DNA from: Flavobacterium sp.
GTDB lineage: Bacteria; Bacteroidota; Bacteroidia; Flavobacteriales; Flavobacteriaceae
Reading direction: 5' to 3'
DNA length: 35,171 nucleotides
NCBI RefSeq assembly: GCF_030146175.1
Contig: NZ_JASLCE010000025.1
Coordinates: 1-35,171, forward strand
The notes under the pieces were generated by a model. The model was given only the letters and a program-made list of their open reading frames with translations, did not search any database and was not told where the DNA came from. Positions 8,083-15,971 of this stretch are shown piece after piece. How positions within the stretch are numbered: the first letter of the stretch is position 1; the number at the start of each line of letters is the position of its first letter. The position numbers and the translations under genes were made by a program.

Positions 8083-8674
8083 TACTATTATATTCGACTT
8101 TGGTAATGTTTTTATCAACCTGGCCGAAGAAGCCCCTTTCGAACATATGCGAAAAGCCGGGCTGGTTTGCTGGAACGAAGATCTGGACAACCTAAACAAA
8201 CGCTATGAAAAAGGAAAAATAAAAGAATCCGATTTTTTTGGCGGGTTACAAAAATACATCCCCAACAAAAGCCTGATCGAGATCCGCGATGCCTGGAATG
8301 CCATTTTGCTGGATTTCCCTTTATACCGACTGGAGTTTTTACAGAAATTATCGTCCAAATACCGGTTATTTCTATTGAGCAATACCGACGCCACCCATAT
8401 TGAAAAGTTTGAAAACAAGGTCGGAGAAACATTTAGCCGCGAGTTTTATCAATGCTTCGAAAAAGTCTATTTTTCATTCGAAATCGGCCTTAGAAAGCCC
8501 GATCCCGAGATCTTCAACTATATCATCAACAAACATGAATTATCCCCTAAAAGGACCCTTTTTGTAGACGACAACAAGCACAACACCGATGTGGCCGCCA
8601 ATTTAGGTCTTAACATCTGGAACTTACAGGTAGGCAAAGAAGATGTCGTTGATTTGCTGGATAAAAACTGGTAA
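8075..8674 (+). CDS. HAD-family hydrolase (YihX-like phosphatase)
   Basis: Haloacid-dehalogenase-superfamily protein, 199 aa, cytoplasmic. Motif I is IIFDFGNVF with nucleophile Asp8; position +2 is Gly10 instead of the usual Asp, a substitution also typical of the YihX/epoxide-hydrolase N-domain subgroup (FDLGNV). Motif II is LLSNTD (Ser102), motif III has Lys141 in GLRKPDPEIF, and motif IV has Asp165-Asp166 in FVDDNKHN. A helical cap (~15-85) is present. YihX acts on sugar phosphates, but with Gly10 in place of the general acid/base Asp the activity here is uncertain. It overlaps ribD by 8 bp; a phosphatase acting on the RibD product is needed in flavin synthesis and is often an unlinked HAD enzyme, so a role there is possible but only inferred. 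Confidence 0.88.
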   Translation: MIDTIIFDFGNVFINLAEEAPFEHMRKAGLVCWNEDLDNLNKRYEKGKIKESDFFGGLQKYIPNKSLIEIRDAWNAILLDFPLYRLEFLQKLSSKYRLFLLSNTDATHIEKFENKVGETFSREFYQCFEKVYFSFEIGLRKPDPEIFNYIINKHELSPKRTLFVDDNKHNTDVAANLGLNIWNLQVGKEDVVDLLDKNW

Positions 8675-8683
8675 TTTTTAGCA

Positions 8684-9292
8684 TTGGAAAAAGATACATA
8701 CAAAACCCTGGCCACTCCTTCGGAAGCGGTTCTCTACAAAGAAAAAAACAGTAAATTTTTTGGTTATGCCTTTCCGATCACTTCGGAAGACGACGTCAAA
8801 CTCTTATTGGAGGATCTCAAAAAGCAGCATCATTCGGCGCGCCATTGGTGTTATGCCTTTCAAACCGGTACCAATAAGATCTATTTTCGCGCCAACGACG
8901 ACGGCGAACCCAACAACTCGGCCGGAATGCCTATCTACGGACAAATACAGTCCTTTGATGTAACCAATGTACTGGTTGTTGTCGTTCGTTATTTTGGTGG
9001 CGTTAAACTTGGTGTTGGCGGATTGATCTCTGCTTATAAAACAGCCGCGCAAATGGCACTGGAAGTTTCAGACATTATCGAACAAACGATAGACATTCAT
9101 TACCTAATCCGTTTTGATTATAAAAACATGAACAAAGTCATGCGGGTCATTAAAGAAAAAAACCTGGACATTATTGATCAACAAATGGAGATGAGTTGTC
9201 AGATTGAGATTGCTACGCGAAAAAAAAATGCCGAAATGATTTTCGACATTTTTTCGAATCTTTATGAGGTTGAAATTCTCGAAAAAGAATAA
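8684..9292 (+). CDS. YigZ/IMPACT-family (UPF0029) protein
   Basis: Cytoplasmic protein of 202 aa. The family signature is complete: KFFGYAFPI (~24-32), HSARHWCYAF (50-59), RANDDGEPNNSAGMPI (69-84) and VVVRYFGGVKLGVGGLISAYK (~99-119). A smaller C-terminal ferredoxin-like domain (~140-202) follows. Eukaryotic IMPACT regulates the GCN2 kinase; bacterial YigZ proteins remain poorly defined. The start is TTG at 8684, because the N-terminus MEKDTYKTLATPSEAVLYKEK fits the family and no ATG is available in frame. It lies 9 bp after the HAD gene in the ribD operon and ends 5 bp before the converging thioesterase gene, without an obvious hairpin. Confidence 0.9.
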   Translation: MEKDTYKTLATPSEAVLYKEKNSKFFGYAFPITSEDDVKLLLEDLKKQHHSARHWCYAFQTGTNKIYFRANDDGEPNNSAGMPIYGQIQSFDVTNVLVVVVRYFGGVKLGVGGLISAYKTAAQMALEVSDIIEQTIDIHYLIRFDYKNMNKVMRVIKEKNLDIIDQQMEMSCQIEIATRKKNAEMIFDIFSNLYEVEILEKE

Positions 9293-9297
9293 GTTTT

Positions 9298-9708
9298 TTA
9301 ATTTTCAACAAAGGCGGTTAACTTTTCCGTAACATACGCCGGAGGCAGGGTTGGCCTTCCCGTTTTCATATCCACAAACACCAAAACGGAGTTCCCGGTT
9401 GTTAATAACTCCCCTCCTTCATTGTAGATTTCGTAGTCAAATTCGATCTTCACAGAGGTCTGACTTTTAAAGATTGTTTTCACCGTTAGCAGATCGTCAT
9501 AACGGGCCGGTTTTCGGTAATTCATACTTAGCGAAACCACCGGAAGCATGATCCCGTTTTCTTCCATCCATTTATAAGAAAGTCCCAGATTTCTAAGCCA
9601 TTCCACGCGTCCCATCTCAAAATACTGCGCATAATTCCCGTGATAAACGACTCCCATTTGGTCCGTTTCGGCATAACGGACACGAACCTGAAATTGATAT
9701 TCTTTCAT
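9298..9708 (-). CDS. Acyl-CoA thioesterase (hot-dog fold, YbgC/FcbC type)
   Basis: Small hot-dog thioesterase, 136 aa, that hydrolyses acyl-CoA thioesters in the cytoplasm. The 4-hydroxybenzoyl-CoA-thioesterase signature is clear: RYAETDQMGVVYHGNYAQYF with catalytic Asp16, then EMGRVEWLRNLG, and the central strand LSMNYRKPARYDDLLTV. YbgC homologues associate with the Tol-Pal system in Proteobacteria; no tol genes are here, so that link is not assumed. It converges with the YigZ-family gene and diverges from dnaA across a ~190-nt very AT-rich spacer. Confidence 0.9.
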   Translation of the reverse strand: MKEYQFQVRVRYAETDQMGVVYHGNYAQYFEMGRVEWLRNLGLSYKWMEENGIMLPVVSLSMNYRKPARYDDLLTVKTIFKSQTSVKIEFDYEIYNEGGELLTTGNSVLVFVDMKTGRPTLPPAYVTEKLTAFVEN

Positions 9709-9806
9709 ATTAATTTTTTGTTAATTTATTTTAAAAAGATTTTTAAATGTACTTACAATTTTTTTTTCATAAAATCAATATGACTTATATTTTTTTTTTG
9801 GAAAAA

Positions 9807-9815
9807 TTGTCCACA
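9807..9815 (+). promoter_or_regulatory. Candidate DnaA box TTGTCCACA
   Basis: The 9-mer differs from TTATCCACA at one position. It lies 33 nt before the dnaA -7 element, where DnaA could autoregulate its own promoter. It is a single site, so the call is tentative. Confidence 0.4.
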
Positions 9816-9847
9816 TATTTGTCTCTCCAATTTCAGCGAAAGTGTCT

Positions 9848-9855
9848 TACTTTTG
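9848..9855 (+). promoter_or_regulatory. -7 element TACTTTTG for dnaA
   Basis: Exact match to TAnnTTTG, 45 nt before the chosen ATG. The nearest upstream TTTG (9818-9821) is 26 nt away, longer than the usual 17-23, so only the -7 box is well supported. Confidence 0.6.
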
Positions 9856-9900
9856 CTTTTTGCATTCAACATAAAAAAAACGTTAATTATGCCCGAATAT

Positions 9901-11328
9901 ATGAATAAAACTGCGCAATCGGTATGGGATAACTGTCTATCGTTCATAAAAGACAATATCCAGGACCAAGCATATAAAACATGGTTTGAGCCAATCAAAG
10001 CTGTTGAGCTTACTGATAACGCATTATATATTCAGGTACCTAGTAAATTTTTCTATGAATGGTTGGAGGAGCATTACGTAAAATTACTGAAAGTTGCCCT
10101 GACAAAAGAACTTGGTGCGAGCGCAAAGTTACTTTATAAAATCAAAATGGAAAACACTTATGGCAACAAACAACCGTTTACGGAACAATTGCCAAGTGTT
10201 AGTCGTCCGCAGGTAAAACCACAGGAAGTTGACGTACCGATTCAGAATAAAAACCCGGAGCTTAAAAATCCGTTTATTATCCCGGGAATCCGAAATGTAA
10301 AAATCGAATCCCAGTTAAACTCCAATTACAGCTTTGATAATTTCTTGGAAGGAGAATCCAACCGTTTGGCACGTTCTGCCGGAATGGCGGTTGCCAACAA
10401 ACCCGGAGGAACCTCTTTTAATCCACTATTGCTTTTTGGTGGTGTTGGATTAGGAAAAACACACCTTGCTCATGCTATTGGTGTTGAAATCAAAGAAAAA
10501 CATCCGGAAAAAACCGTGTTATACATTTCAGCAGAAGTATTTACACAACAATATATTGATTCCGTTAAAAAGAACACCCGTAACGACTTTATCCATTTTT
10601 ACCAATTAATTGACGTATTGATCATTGATGACGTACAATTCTTATCCGGTAAAGCAGGAACACAAGACGTATTTTTCCATATTTTCAACTATTTACACCA
10701 AAATGGTAAACAGGTAATCCTGACTTCCGACAAAGCACCGGTAGATATGCAGGATATCGAACAGCGTTTGCTTTCGCGTTTTAAATGGGGACTTTCGGCC
10801 GAAATCCAACAACCGGATTACGACACCCGAACCGCCATCCTAAAAAACATCCTGTACCGTGACGGAGTTGAAATGCCGGACGAAATCGTAGAATATGTAG
10901 CCAAAAACATCAAAACCAACGTACGGGAACTCGAAGGTGCTATTATTTCATTAATCGCACAATCGTCATTTAACAAACGGGAAGTAACGACCGAACTGGC
11001 CAAACAGGTTGTGGAAAAATTCGTAAAAAATGTAAAACGCGAAGTTTCCATCGATTATATTCAAAAAGTTGTATCCGACTATTTCCAGTTGGATATCGAA
11101 ACATTACAATCCAAGACCAGAAAACGTGACGTCGTTCAGGCACGACAGCTGGCTATGTTTTTTGCTAAAAAATTCACCAAGGCTTCTTTAGCCAATATCG
11201 GATCACAAATTGGCGACAGAGACCACGCGACCGTATTACACGCTTGCAAAACGGTTGACAATCTGGTTGCTACCGACAAACAATTTAAAAAATACGTAGA
11301 CGATATACACAAAAAGTTATCCCTATAA
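9901..11328 (+). CDS. dnaA: Chromosomal replication initiator protein DnaA
   Basis: AAA+ initiator that binds DnaA boxes and melts the origin; 475 aa from ATG 9901, where the protein begins MNKTAQSVWDNCLSFIKD as in other flavobacterial DnaA proteins. Another in-frame ATG at 9889 would add MPEY. Domain I is ~1-75, a polar linker spans ~88-130, and the AAA+ domain follows with Walker A GGVGLGKTHLAHA (180-192) and Walker B LIIDDVQFL (240-248). Domain IV carries the DNA-binding signature IGDRDHATVLHACKTV (~437-452), in which DRDH corresponds to GRDH of other bacteria. dnaN does not follow; instead a tyrosine phosphatase begins 3 bp after the stop. Confidence 0.97.
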   Translation: MNKTAQSVWDNCLSFIKDNIQDQAYKTWFEPIKAVELTDNALYIQVPSKFFYEWLEEHYVKLLKVALTKELGASAKLLYKIKMENTYGNKQPFTEQLPSVSRPQVKPQEVDVPIQNKNPELKNPFIIPGIRNVKIESQLNSNYSFDNFLEGESNRLARSAGMAVANKPGGTSFNPLLLFGGVGLGKTHLAHAIGVEIKEKHPEKTVLYISAEVFTQQYIDSVKKNTRNDFIHFYQLIDVLIIDDVQFLSGKAGTQDVFFHIFNYLHQNGKQVILTSDKAPVDMQDIEQRLLSRFKWGLSAEIQQPDYDTRTAILKNILYRDGVEMPDEIVEYVAKNIKTNVRELEGAIISLIAQSSFNKREVTTELAKQVVEKFVKNVKREVSIDYIQKVVSDYFQLDIETLQSKTRKRDVVQARQLAMFFAKKFTKASLANIGSQIGDRDHATVLHACKTVDNLVATDKQFKKYVDDIHKKLSL

Positions 11329-11331
11329 CCC

Positions 11332-11799
11332 ATGCCTACAAAAATCCTAATGGTTTGCCTGGGGAACATTTGCCGATCCCCTTTAGCTGAGGGAATCTTA
11401 AAAAAAAGACTCCCAGCAGATGCTTTTGAGGTCGATTCTGCCGGAACCGGAGGATGGCATGCCGGTGAACATCCGGACAAACGTTCGATTCTTACAGCTA
11501 AAAACCACGGAATTGATATTTCCAATCAACGAGCCAGACAATTCAAACTGGTCGATTTCCAGGATTTTGACTATATTTTCGCCATGGATAATAACAATTA
11601 TAAGGACATTATCCGACTGGCACCGGACGAAGCTTCCAAAAATAAAGTCCGACTTATCTTAAACGAATTATATCCCGGCGAGAATATTTCGGTTCCCGAT
11701 CCTTATTATGGCGGACAAACCGGTTTTGAACAGGTTTTTAACCTACTTGACAAAGCCTGCGATATTCTTGCATACAAATTAAAAACACATCATCTATGA
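11332..11799 (+). CDS. Low-molecular-weight protein tyrosine phosphatase
   Basis: Cytoplasmic LMW-PTP, 155 aa, the full length of the family. The P-loop CLGNICRS gives nucleophile Cys9 and Arg15, and the general acid Asp123 lies in VPDPYYGG. Relatives dephosphorylate tyrosine kinases of capsule export or other proteins; no kinase gene is adjacent. It starts 3 bp after dnaA and its end overlaps the next start in an ATGA (11796-11799), so it is translationally linked to the methyltransferase. There is no separate promoter, so it should be read through from dnaA. Confidence 0.94.
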   Translation: MPTKILMVCLGNICRSPLAEGILKKRLPADAFEVDSAGTGGWHAGEHPDKRSILTAKNHGIDISNQRARQFKLVDFQDFDYIFAMDNNNYKDIIRLAPDEASKNKVRLILNELYPGENISVPDPYYGGQTGFEQVFNLLDKACDILAYKLKTHHL

Positions 11800-12521
11800 A
11801 AGCGGCTACTTCTTATGGCAAACTGTATCTCATCCCTACGACTCTGGGCGAAATGAACCCGGAAGATGTTTTGCCGCAAACCATAAAAAGAAGTATCGAT
11901 TTTATAGATCATTACATCGTTGAAAACGAAAAGACAGCCCGTCGTTTTATTAAAAGCGTTTATCCCGAAAAAAAACAGCCGGAATTAAAAATTTCCGTAC
12001 TGAACAAGCATACCGAAATCTCGGAACACCATGCTTTTATCCAGCCACTTTTAGAAGGTCAGCATATCGGATTGATGAGTGAAGCCGGTTGTCCCGGTGT
12101 AGCCGATCCCGGCGCTGCAATTGTAAAACTGGCGCATGAAAAAGGGATTCAGGTGGTACCACTTGTTGGCCCTTCTTCCATTTTACTAGCCATTATGGCT
12201 TCCGGAATGAATGGACAGAGTTTTGCCTTTAACGGCTACCTCCCTATTGATAAATCGGAGAAAAAACAGGCGTTGAAGAATTTCGAAAAGCTGTCATCCG
12301 ACAAAAACCAGTCACAGCTTTTTATCGAAACACCGTATCGAAACAACAAACTTTTTGAAGATTTACTGCAGACTTTACAACCCGGTACACACCTGTGCAT
12401 CGCCTGCGACATTACGTTACCAACCGAATTTATCAAAACCCGAACGGTTAACGAATGGAAAAAAAATAAGGCCGATTTACACAATCGACCTTGTATTTTT
12501 ATTATTCATAAAATGAATTAA
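11796..12521 (+). CDS. RsmI-like SAM-dependent methyltransferase (tetrapyrrole methylase fold)
   Basis: 241-aa protein of the tetrapyrrole-methylase superfamily, closest in layout to RsmI, which 2'-O-methylates 16S rRNA C1402. Visible marks are the N-terminal GKLYLIPTTLG (8-18), MSEAGCPGVADPG (94-106) at the place of RsmI's SDAGTPLISDPG, VPLVGPSSIL (121-130), FNGYLP (~139-144), and FIETPYRNNKLFEDLL (~173-188). RsmI proper is usually ~270-290 aa with a C-terminal extension; this one lacks it and has a different central loop, so it may be a second, Bacteroidota-specific paralogue with another target. It shares ATGA with the phosphatase gene upstream and overlaps the next gene tail to tail by 4 bp. 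Confidence 0.85.
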   Translation: MKAATSYGKLYLIPTTLGEMNPEDVLPQTIKRSIDFIDHYIVENEKTARRFIKSVYPEKKQPELKISVLNKHTEISEHHAFIQPLLEGQHIGLMSEAGCPGVADPGAAIVKLAHEKGIQVVPLVGPSSILLAIMASGMNGQSFAFNGYLPIDKSEKKQALKNFEKLSSDKNQSQLFIETPYRNNKLFEDLLQTLQPGTHLCIACDITLPTEFIKTRTVNEWKKNKADLHNRPCIFIIHKMN

Positions 12522-13159
12522 TTCATTTTAACCTTTGCATTGGGATTTGCCACAATGTTTGAGGTATCATACCCTCCGAATTTTCTAAGGTAACTTTTTA
12601 ACGAAGTTCCGAAACCATCGGTAAACCCGTTATTACCATTGCTTTTAAGAAAGCTTTTCACCGAACCTGCGCCACCTAAGTGTGCCGCAGCAAGGATACC
12701 CGATTCGGTTATTTTCACACCTTTAATCACTTTTCCTTCATAACGGTCGATTTCCTTACGGAGCTCCCATTTATTTCGCGCTAAAAGTGCTTTAAAGGCT
12801 TTTTCCTGCATTCTTGGGTTTTTTAGAAACCCAGCAACATCATAAATACCAACCGTTCTTAAAGTGCTCTTTCCGAACTGGTATTTTCCCATATAACCAA
12901 ACGGATTCACCAGGTTATATAATCCGAGCGATTCTTTAATAGCGATCGCCTGCTTAAAACCTACGTATGATTTACCGGTAAATGGGAAATTAAAAAATAC
13001 TTTGCTGGTTTCTTCTTCGGTGGGAACTAAATACGTGATTACTTCATCATCCTCAATATGGAATCCTTCTAACTTTTCTACTTCGAAGACTTTAAATCCC
13101 GAACTGATTAAGGTGATTAGGAGTATCAATCCTAAAAAGTACGTCCATTTTTTTATCAT
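12518..13159 (-). CDS. Lysozyme/transglycosylase-like envelope protein
   Basis: 213 aa from the ATG at 13159 (MIKKWTYFLG), with an N-terminal hydrophobic segment (~6-22) serving as signal anchor. A GTG at 13189 would add ten residues and is less likely. The middle holds IAIKESLGLYNLVNPFGYMG and GKYQFGKSTL (~72-100). This is the lytic-transglycosylase-like arrangement of a Glu (Glu76) followed by N, G and GxYQF. Family knowledge suggests cleavage of peptidoglycan glycan strands; no LysM or other wall-binding domain is visible. The C-terminal third (SGILAAAHLGGAGSVKSFL) also fits a lysozyme-like helical fold. The gene lies between the dnaA operon and the mltG operon and has its own -7 box. Confidence 0.7.
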   Translation of the reverse strand: MIKKWTYFLGLILLITLISSGFKVFEVEKLEGFHIEDDEVITYLVPTEEETSKVFFNFPFTGKSYVGFKQAIAIKESLGLYNLVNPFGYMGKYQFGKSTLRTVGIYDVAGFLKNPRMQEKAFKALLARNKWELRKEIDRYEGKVIKGVKITESGILAAAHLGGAGSVKSFLKSNGNNGFTDGFGTSLKSYLRKFGGYDTSNIVANPNAKVKMN

Positions 13160-13206
13160 AAATTTTGATTTCTCAAGCCCTGTCACCATCTTGAAATTTC
13201 CGTTTG

Positions 13207-13214
13207 CAAATATA
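13207..13214 (-). promoter_or_regulatory. -7 element TATATTTG for the lysozyme-like gene
   Basis: On the minus strand the octamer matches TAnnTTTG. It places the transcription start around 13200, ~40 nt before ATG 13159. No TTG lies at 17-23 nt upstream. Confidence 0.5.
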
Positions 13215-13441
13215 AGATAATTTTTATAAACCTGAAAATCAAGCTGTTAAAGTTATCTAAAAATAAACTTAACAACAACCTAACGCTTGCTTAACGCCCT
13301 GAAACCGCTGGCTCCCAATGGATGAACCCTGATTTTGCCGCATTCCAAAAAGTCAAAAAAAAGAGCTAAAAATGGTTTTTGCAATGCAACTACGGCAGGA
13401 ATAAAGATTTGGACTAAATAAATATAATACTGCTAACCCCC

Positions 13442-13478
13442 AAAAAAACAAGGCCTTCCGAACAAATCAGAAGGCCTT
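13442..13478 (-). terminator. Terminator of the dapF-GNAT-mltG operon
   Basis: A 9-bp stem (AAGGCCTTC at 13450-13458 with GAAGGCCTT at 13470-13478) is followed on the minus strand by a run of seven T. It lies 26 nt beyond the mltG stop. Confidence 0.85.
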
Positions 13479-13504
13479 AATTTTTTTTGCTTTAGCTTTT
13501 TTAC

Positions 13505-14545
13505 TTATCGGTTGATACCCTGCTTGGCCAACCACTCCACATATTTCTTTTTATTAACACCATGTTGCGCTAAAGTCGACGCAAATTCGTGATATCCGAA
13601 CTTCTCCACGCTCGCACAGAAATAGATATAATCGTGCTTTTCGGCATTTAAAACCGCATCGATCGCATTAATATCCGGCATGGCAATTGGTCCCGGAGGT
13701 AAACCGGTATGGATATACGTATTATAAGGAGAATTGATTTTAAGATCTTCATACAACACTCTTTTGATCACACGATCAAAATCATTGGATTCTTTTTTTA
13801 CCGCAAAAATAACCGTCGGATCCGCTTGTAATGGCATATCCACTTTTAAACGGTTCAGGTATACTCCGGCTACGCGTGGTCGTTCATCAATTTTAGCCGT
13901 TTCTTTATGCACAATCGCAGCCAAAGTCGACACCTCGATTGGTGTTAACCCTAAGGCCTTGGCTTTTTGCAAACGCTCCTCATTCCAGAATTTGCGATAT
14001 TCTTTGATCATCTTATCACGTACCTTCGTAGCGGTTGTATTCCAATAAAACTCATAGGTATTTGGAATGAACATACTCAGTATGTTTTCTTTATTAAAAC
14101 CGTTTTCGGCCATAAAAGTCGAATCGGTAAAAGTATTGGTCAATGTAAGACTATCCGGTTCGATCTGACTCGATAAACGCTGTACCAGTTTTCCCAGTGA
14201 TTCCTGGTTGTTAAAGGCCATTTTTACCGGTACGTTTTTACGAAGAGAACGCACGATATCAAAACTACTCATTCCTTTTGTCAATAGGAATTTTCCGGAA
14301 ACCACATTTTGCTCATAGCCTCTTTTCGACGCCACAAAGTCAAAATGTTCCATATTTTCAATATAAGGTTCCAATATTTTTTGCACCTGCGGATAAGTCG
14401 CATCGGTCGGAACATAGACAAATGTTTCGTTTTCGGAAAATTTTGTATTAGCCGAAAATACTTTGTTATACAGTACATAACCGTAAATCAAAGCAACGAA
14501 TAGCAATACTACCGAAAAAATGCTGATGATTTTTTTTACTTTCAA
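13505..14545 (-). CDS. mltG: Endolytic peptidoglycan transglycosylase MltG (YceG)
   Basis: Inner-membrane endolytic transglycosylase that cuts nascent glycan strands; 346 aa. A single N-terminal membrane helix (~5-24) leads to a LysM-like region and the YceG domain. Visible marks are MFIPNTYEFYWNT (158-170), AAIVHKETAKIDERPRVAGVYLNRL (~209-233) with the catalytic Glu215, LQADPTV (239-245), and SPYNTYIHTGLPPGPIA; these are the family's strongest blocks. It is the last gene of a unit with dapF and a GNAT gene (13 bp to the GNAT stop), followed by a terminator. DapF supplies meso-DAP, so the operon has a cell-wall theme. Confidence 0.94.
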   Translation of the reverse strand: MKVKKIISIFSVVLLFVALIYGYVLYNKVFSANTKFSENETFVYVPTDATYPQVQKILEPYIENMEHFDFVASKRGYEQNVVSGKFLLTKGMSSFDIVRSLRKNVPVKMAFNNQESLGKLVQRLSSQIEPDSLTLTNTFTDSTFMAENGFNKENILSMFIPNTYEFYWNTTATKVRDKMIKEYRKFWNEERLQKAKALGLTPIEVSTLAAIVHKETAKIDERPRVAGVYLNRLKVDMPLQADPTVIFAVKKESNDFDRVIKRVLYEDLKINSPYNTYIHTGLPPGPIAMPDINAIDAVLNAEKHDYIYFCASVEKFGYHEFASTLAQHGVNKKKYVEWLAKQGINR

Positions 14546-14558
14546 AATAAAATACGAT

Positions 14559-15089
14559 TTAAGATTGATGAATTAACTGATACATGCCTTCATCGGTAAA
14601 CTGATGCCCTGTGCGCATCCAATCCTTTTTTACCCCGATGCATTGGAAGCCAAAAGTAGTAAAAAGCTTGATACTCGCTACATTTTCCTGACTAATATTT
14701 GCATACAACTGATGCAACTGTAACTGACTGAATGCGTAGTCGATAAGCAATTGTAACGCTTCTTTTCCGATTCCGCGGTTTCGGTCATCACTACTTTTTA
14801 TAACAATCCCAACACCAGCTCTTTGGTTCTTCGGATCAAAATCAAAAAGGTCGATTAGTCCAATGGCATCAAAAGTTCCTTTCCGACAGATCGCCAGTCG
14901 CAGTTGTTTGGCCTCATAAATGTCCTGTTGTGCATTTTCCAGATACTGTCGGATCAGGAAACGACTATAGGGCGTCTGGGTATTACTCACCTCCCAGATG
15001 CTTTCATCGTTTTCGATCGCATATACAAATTCCAGATCCTCCGGTTCGAGTGCCCGCAGGTAAATGGTAGTGCCGGTTAGGGTTATCAC
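14559..15089 (-). CDS. GNAT-family N-acetyltransferase (RimJ/SpeG-like)
   Basis: 176-aa acetyltransferase. The N-terminus TIYLRALEPEDLEFVYAIEND is typical of the RimJ/RimL/SpeG branch, and the acetyl-CoA loop is DRNRGIGKEALQLLIDYAF (102-120), followed by ANISQENVASIKLFTTFGF. SpeG acetylates spermidine and RimJ/RimL acetylate ribosomal protein N-termini; the acceptor here is unknown. It sits 3 bp after dapF and 13 bp before mltG, so the three are almost certainly cotranscribed. Which cell-wall or other substrate it serves, if any, is not visible. Confidence 0.88.
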   Translation of the reverse strand: MITLTGTTIYLRALEPEDLEFVYAIENDESIWEVSNTQTPYSRFLIRQYLENAQQDIYEAKQLRLAICRKGTFDAIGLIDLFDFDPKNQRAGVGIVIKSSDDRNRGIGKEALQLLIDYAFSQLQLHQLYANISQENVASIKLFTTFGFQCIGVKKDWMRTGHQFTDEGMYQLIHQS

Positions 15090-15092
15090 GTT

Positions 15093-15875
15093 TTATAGAC
15101 TTATTTCACCGTTAAAAACAAATGTAGCCGGACCTTTCAGGAAAACATCGGTATAAAATCCGTTTTTTTCGCGGAAACTCACTTCCAATTGTCCGCCTTC
15201 CACATCGAGCGTGATCACGGAACTATCGGTTTTTCCTGTAGCTTTCATGGCGATGGCTACTGCTGTTACTCCGGTTCCGCAGGATAAGGTTTCGTCTTCC
15301 ACACCTCTTTCATAGGTTCGCACCGCAAAACGATCGTTCCCGAGTTGCGAAACAAAGTTTACATTACTACCGGGTTTTCCATACAACTCACTGTATCGGA
15401 TACGCGCACCTTCATTTTTTACATCAAATATCTTCAGGTCATCTACCAGTTCCACATGATGCGGCGAGCCCGTGTTTAGAAATACGTGATTCGAATGTTC
15501 TTCGACCGTATCCACGTCTTTCATTTGCAGTGCTACAATTCCTTTTTCATCAATCGTGGCATGATGCAAACCATCGGTCGCAATAAAAGTCGCCTGATTG
15601 TCAATAACACCCAACTGACGGGCAAAAGCAACCAAACAACGGCCACCATTTCCACACATCGAACTTTCGTTTCCATCGGAATTATAATACACCATACGAA
15701 AATCGGTCGATTCGTCATTTTCCAACAGTATTAAACCATCGGCACCAATGCCAAATCGTCTGTCACACAAGGTATTAATTAGATTGGTATCATTTTTGGG
15801 GAATGTTAATTGCCGGTTATCGATCATCACAAAATCATTTCCGGTTCCCTGATATTTATAAAATTGTATTTTCAT
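15093..15875 (-). CDS. dapF: Diaminopimelate epimerase
   Basis: Converts LL-DAP to meso-DAP for lysine and peptidoglycan synthesis, without a cofactor; 260 aa from ATG 15875 (MKIQFYKYQGTGNDF). A longer frame from 15887 adds MSGQ, which the family lacks. The two catalytic cysteines are Cys74 in MCGNGGRC and Cys199 in LSCGTGVTA. FGIGADGLI (41-49) and YNSDGNES (64-71) are also present. First gene of the dapF-GNAT-mltG operon. The 190-nt spacer to the divergent htrA gene holds a minus-strand -7 box. Confidence 0.96.
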   Translation of the reverse strand: MKIQFYKYQGTGNDFVMIDNRQLTFPKNDTNLINTLCDRRFGIGADGLILLENDESTDFRMVYYNSDGNESSMCGNGGRCLVAFARQLGVIDNQATFIATDGLHHATIDEKGIVALQMKDVDTVEEHSNHVFLNTGSPHHVELVDDLKIFDVKNEGARIRYSELYGKPGSNVNFVSQLGNDRFAVRTYERGVEDETLSCGTGVTAVAIAMKATGKTDSSVITLDVEGGQLEVSFREKNGFYTDVFLKGPATFVFNGEISL

Positions 15876-15963
15876 TTGTCCTGACAAGTGAGGCTTTTTT
15901 AAGGCGCATTCTGTATTGTTAAAAACGCCTGTTCCTTATTATTATTACGAAGTTACGGATAAA

Positions 15964-15971
15964 CAAAAATA
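15964..15971 (-). promoter_or_regulatory. -7 element TATTTTTG for the dapF operon
   Basis: Read on the minus strand this octamer matches TAnnTTTG and lies ~90 nt before the dapF ATG. No TTG at the consensus distance was found, so it is a partial match only. Confidence 0.4.

Larger units (their letters stand above)
9709..9900. other. AT-rich dnaA upstream region (possible origin-proximal DNA)
   Basis: This spacer between the thioesterase gene and dnaA consists mostly of A and T tracts. It holds one near-consensus DnaA box (9807-9815) and the dnaA -7 element. In flavobacterial genomes dnaA often lies next to the replication origin, but only one box is visible here, so an origin is not demonstrated. 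Confidence 0.35.
13190..13504. other. 315-nt intergenic region between the lysozyme-like gene and mltG
   Basis: It contains the minus-strand -7 box of the lysozyme-like gene at 13207-13214 and the mltG terminator at 13442-13478. In the ~230 nt between them I see no open frame with coding character, no tRNA-like fold and no repeat. Confidence 0.5.

Noticed and set aside
15902..15930. AGGCG/CGCCT inverted repeat in the dapF leader, considered as an attenuator or riboswitch
   Set aside because: The stem is only 5 bp with a ~19-nt loop, and no lysine-riboswitch-like elements are visible; it may be chance in AT-rich DNA.
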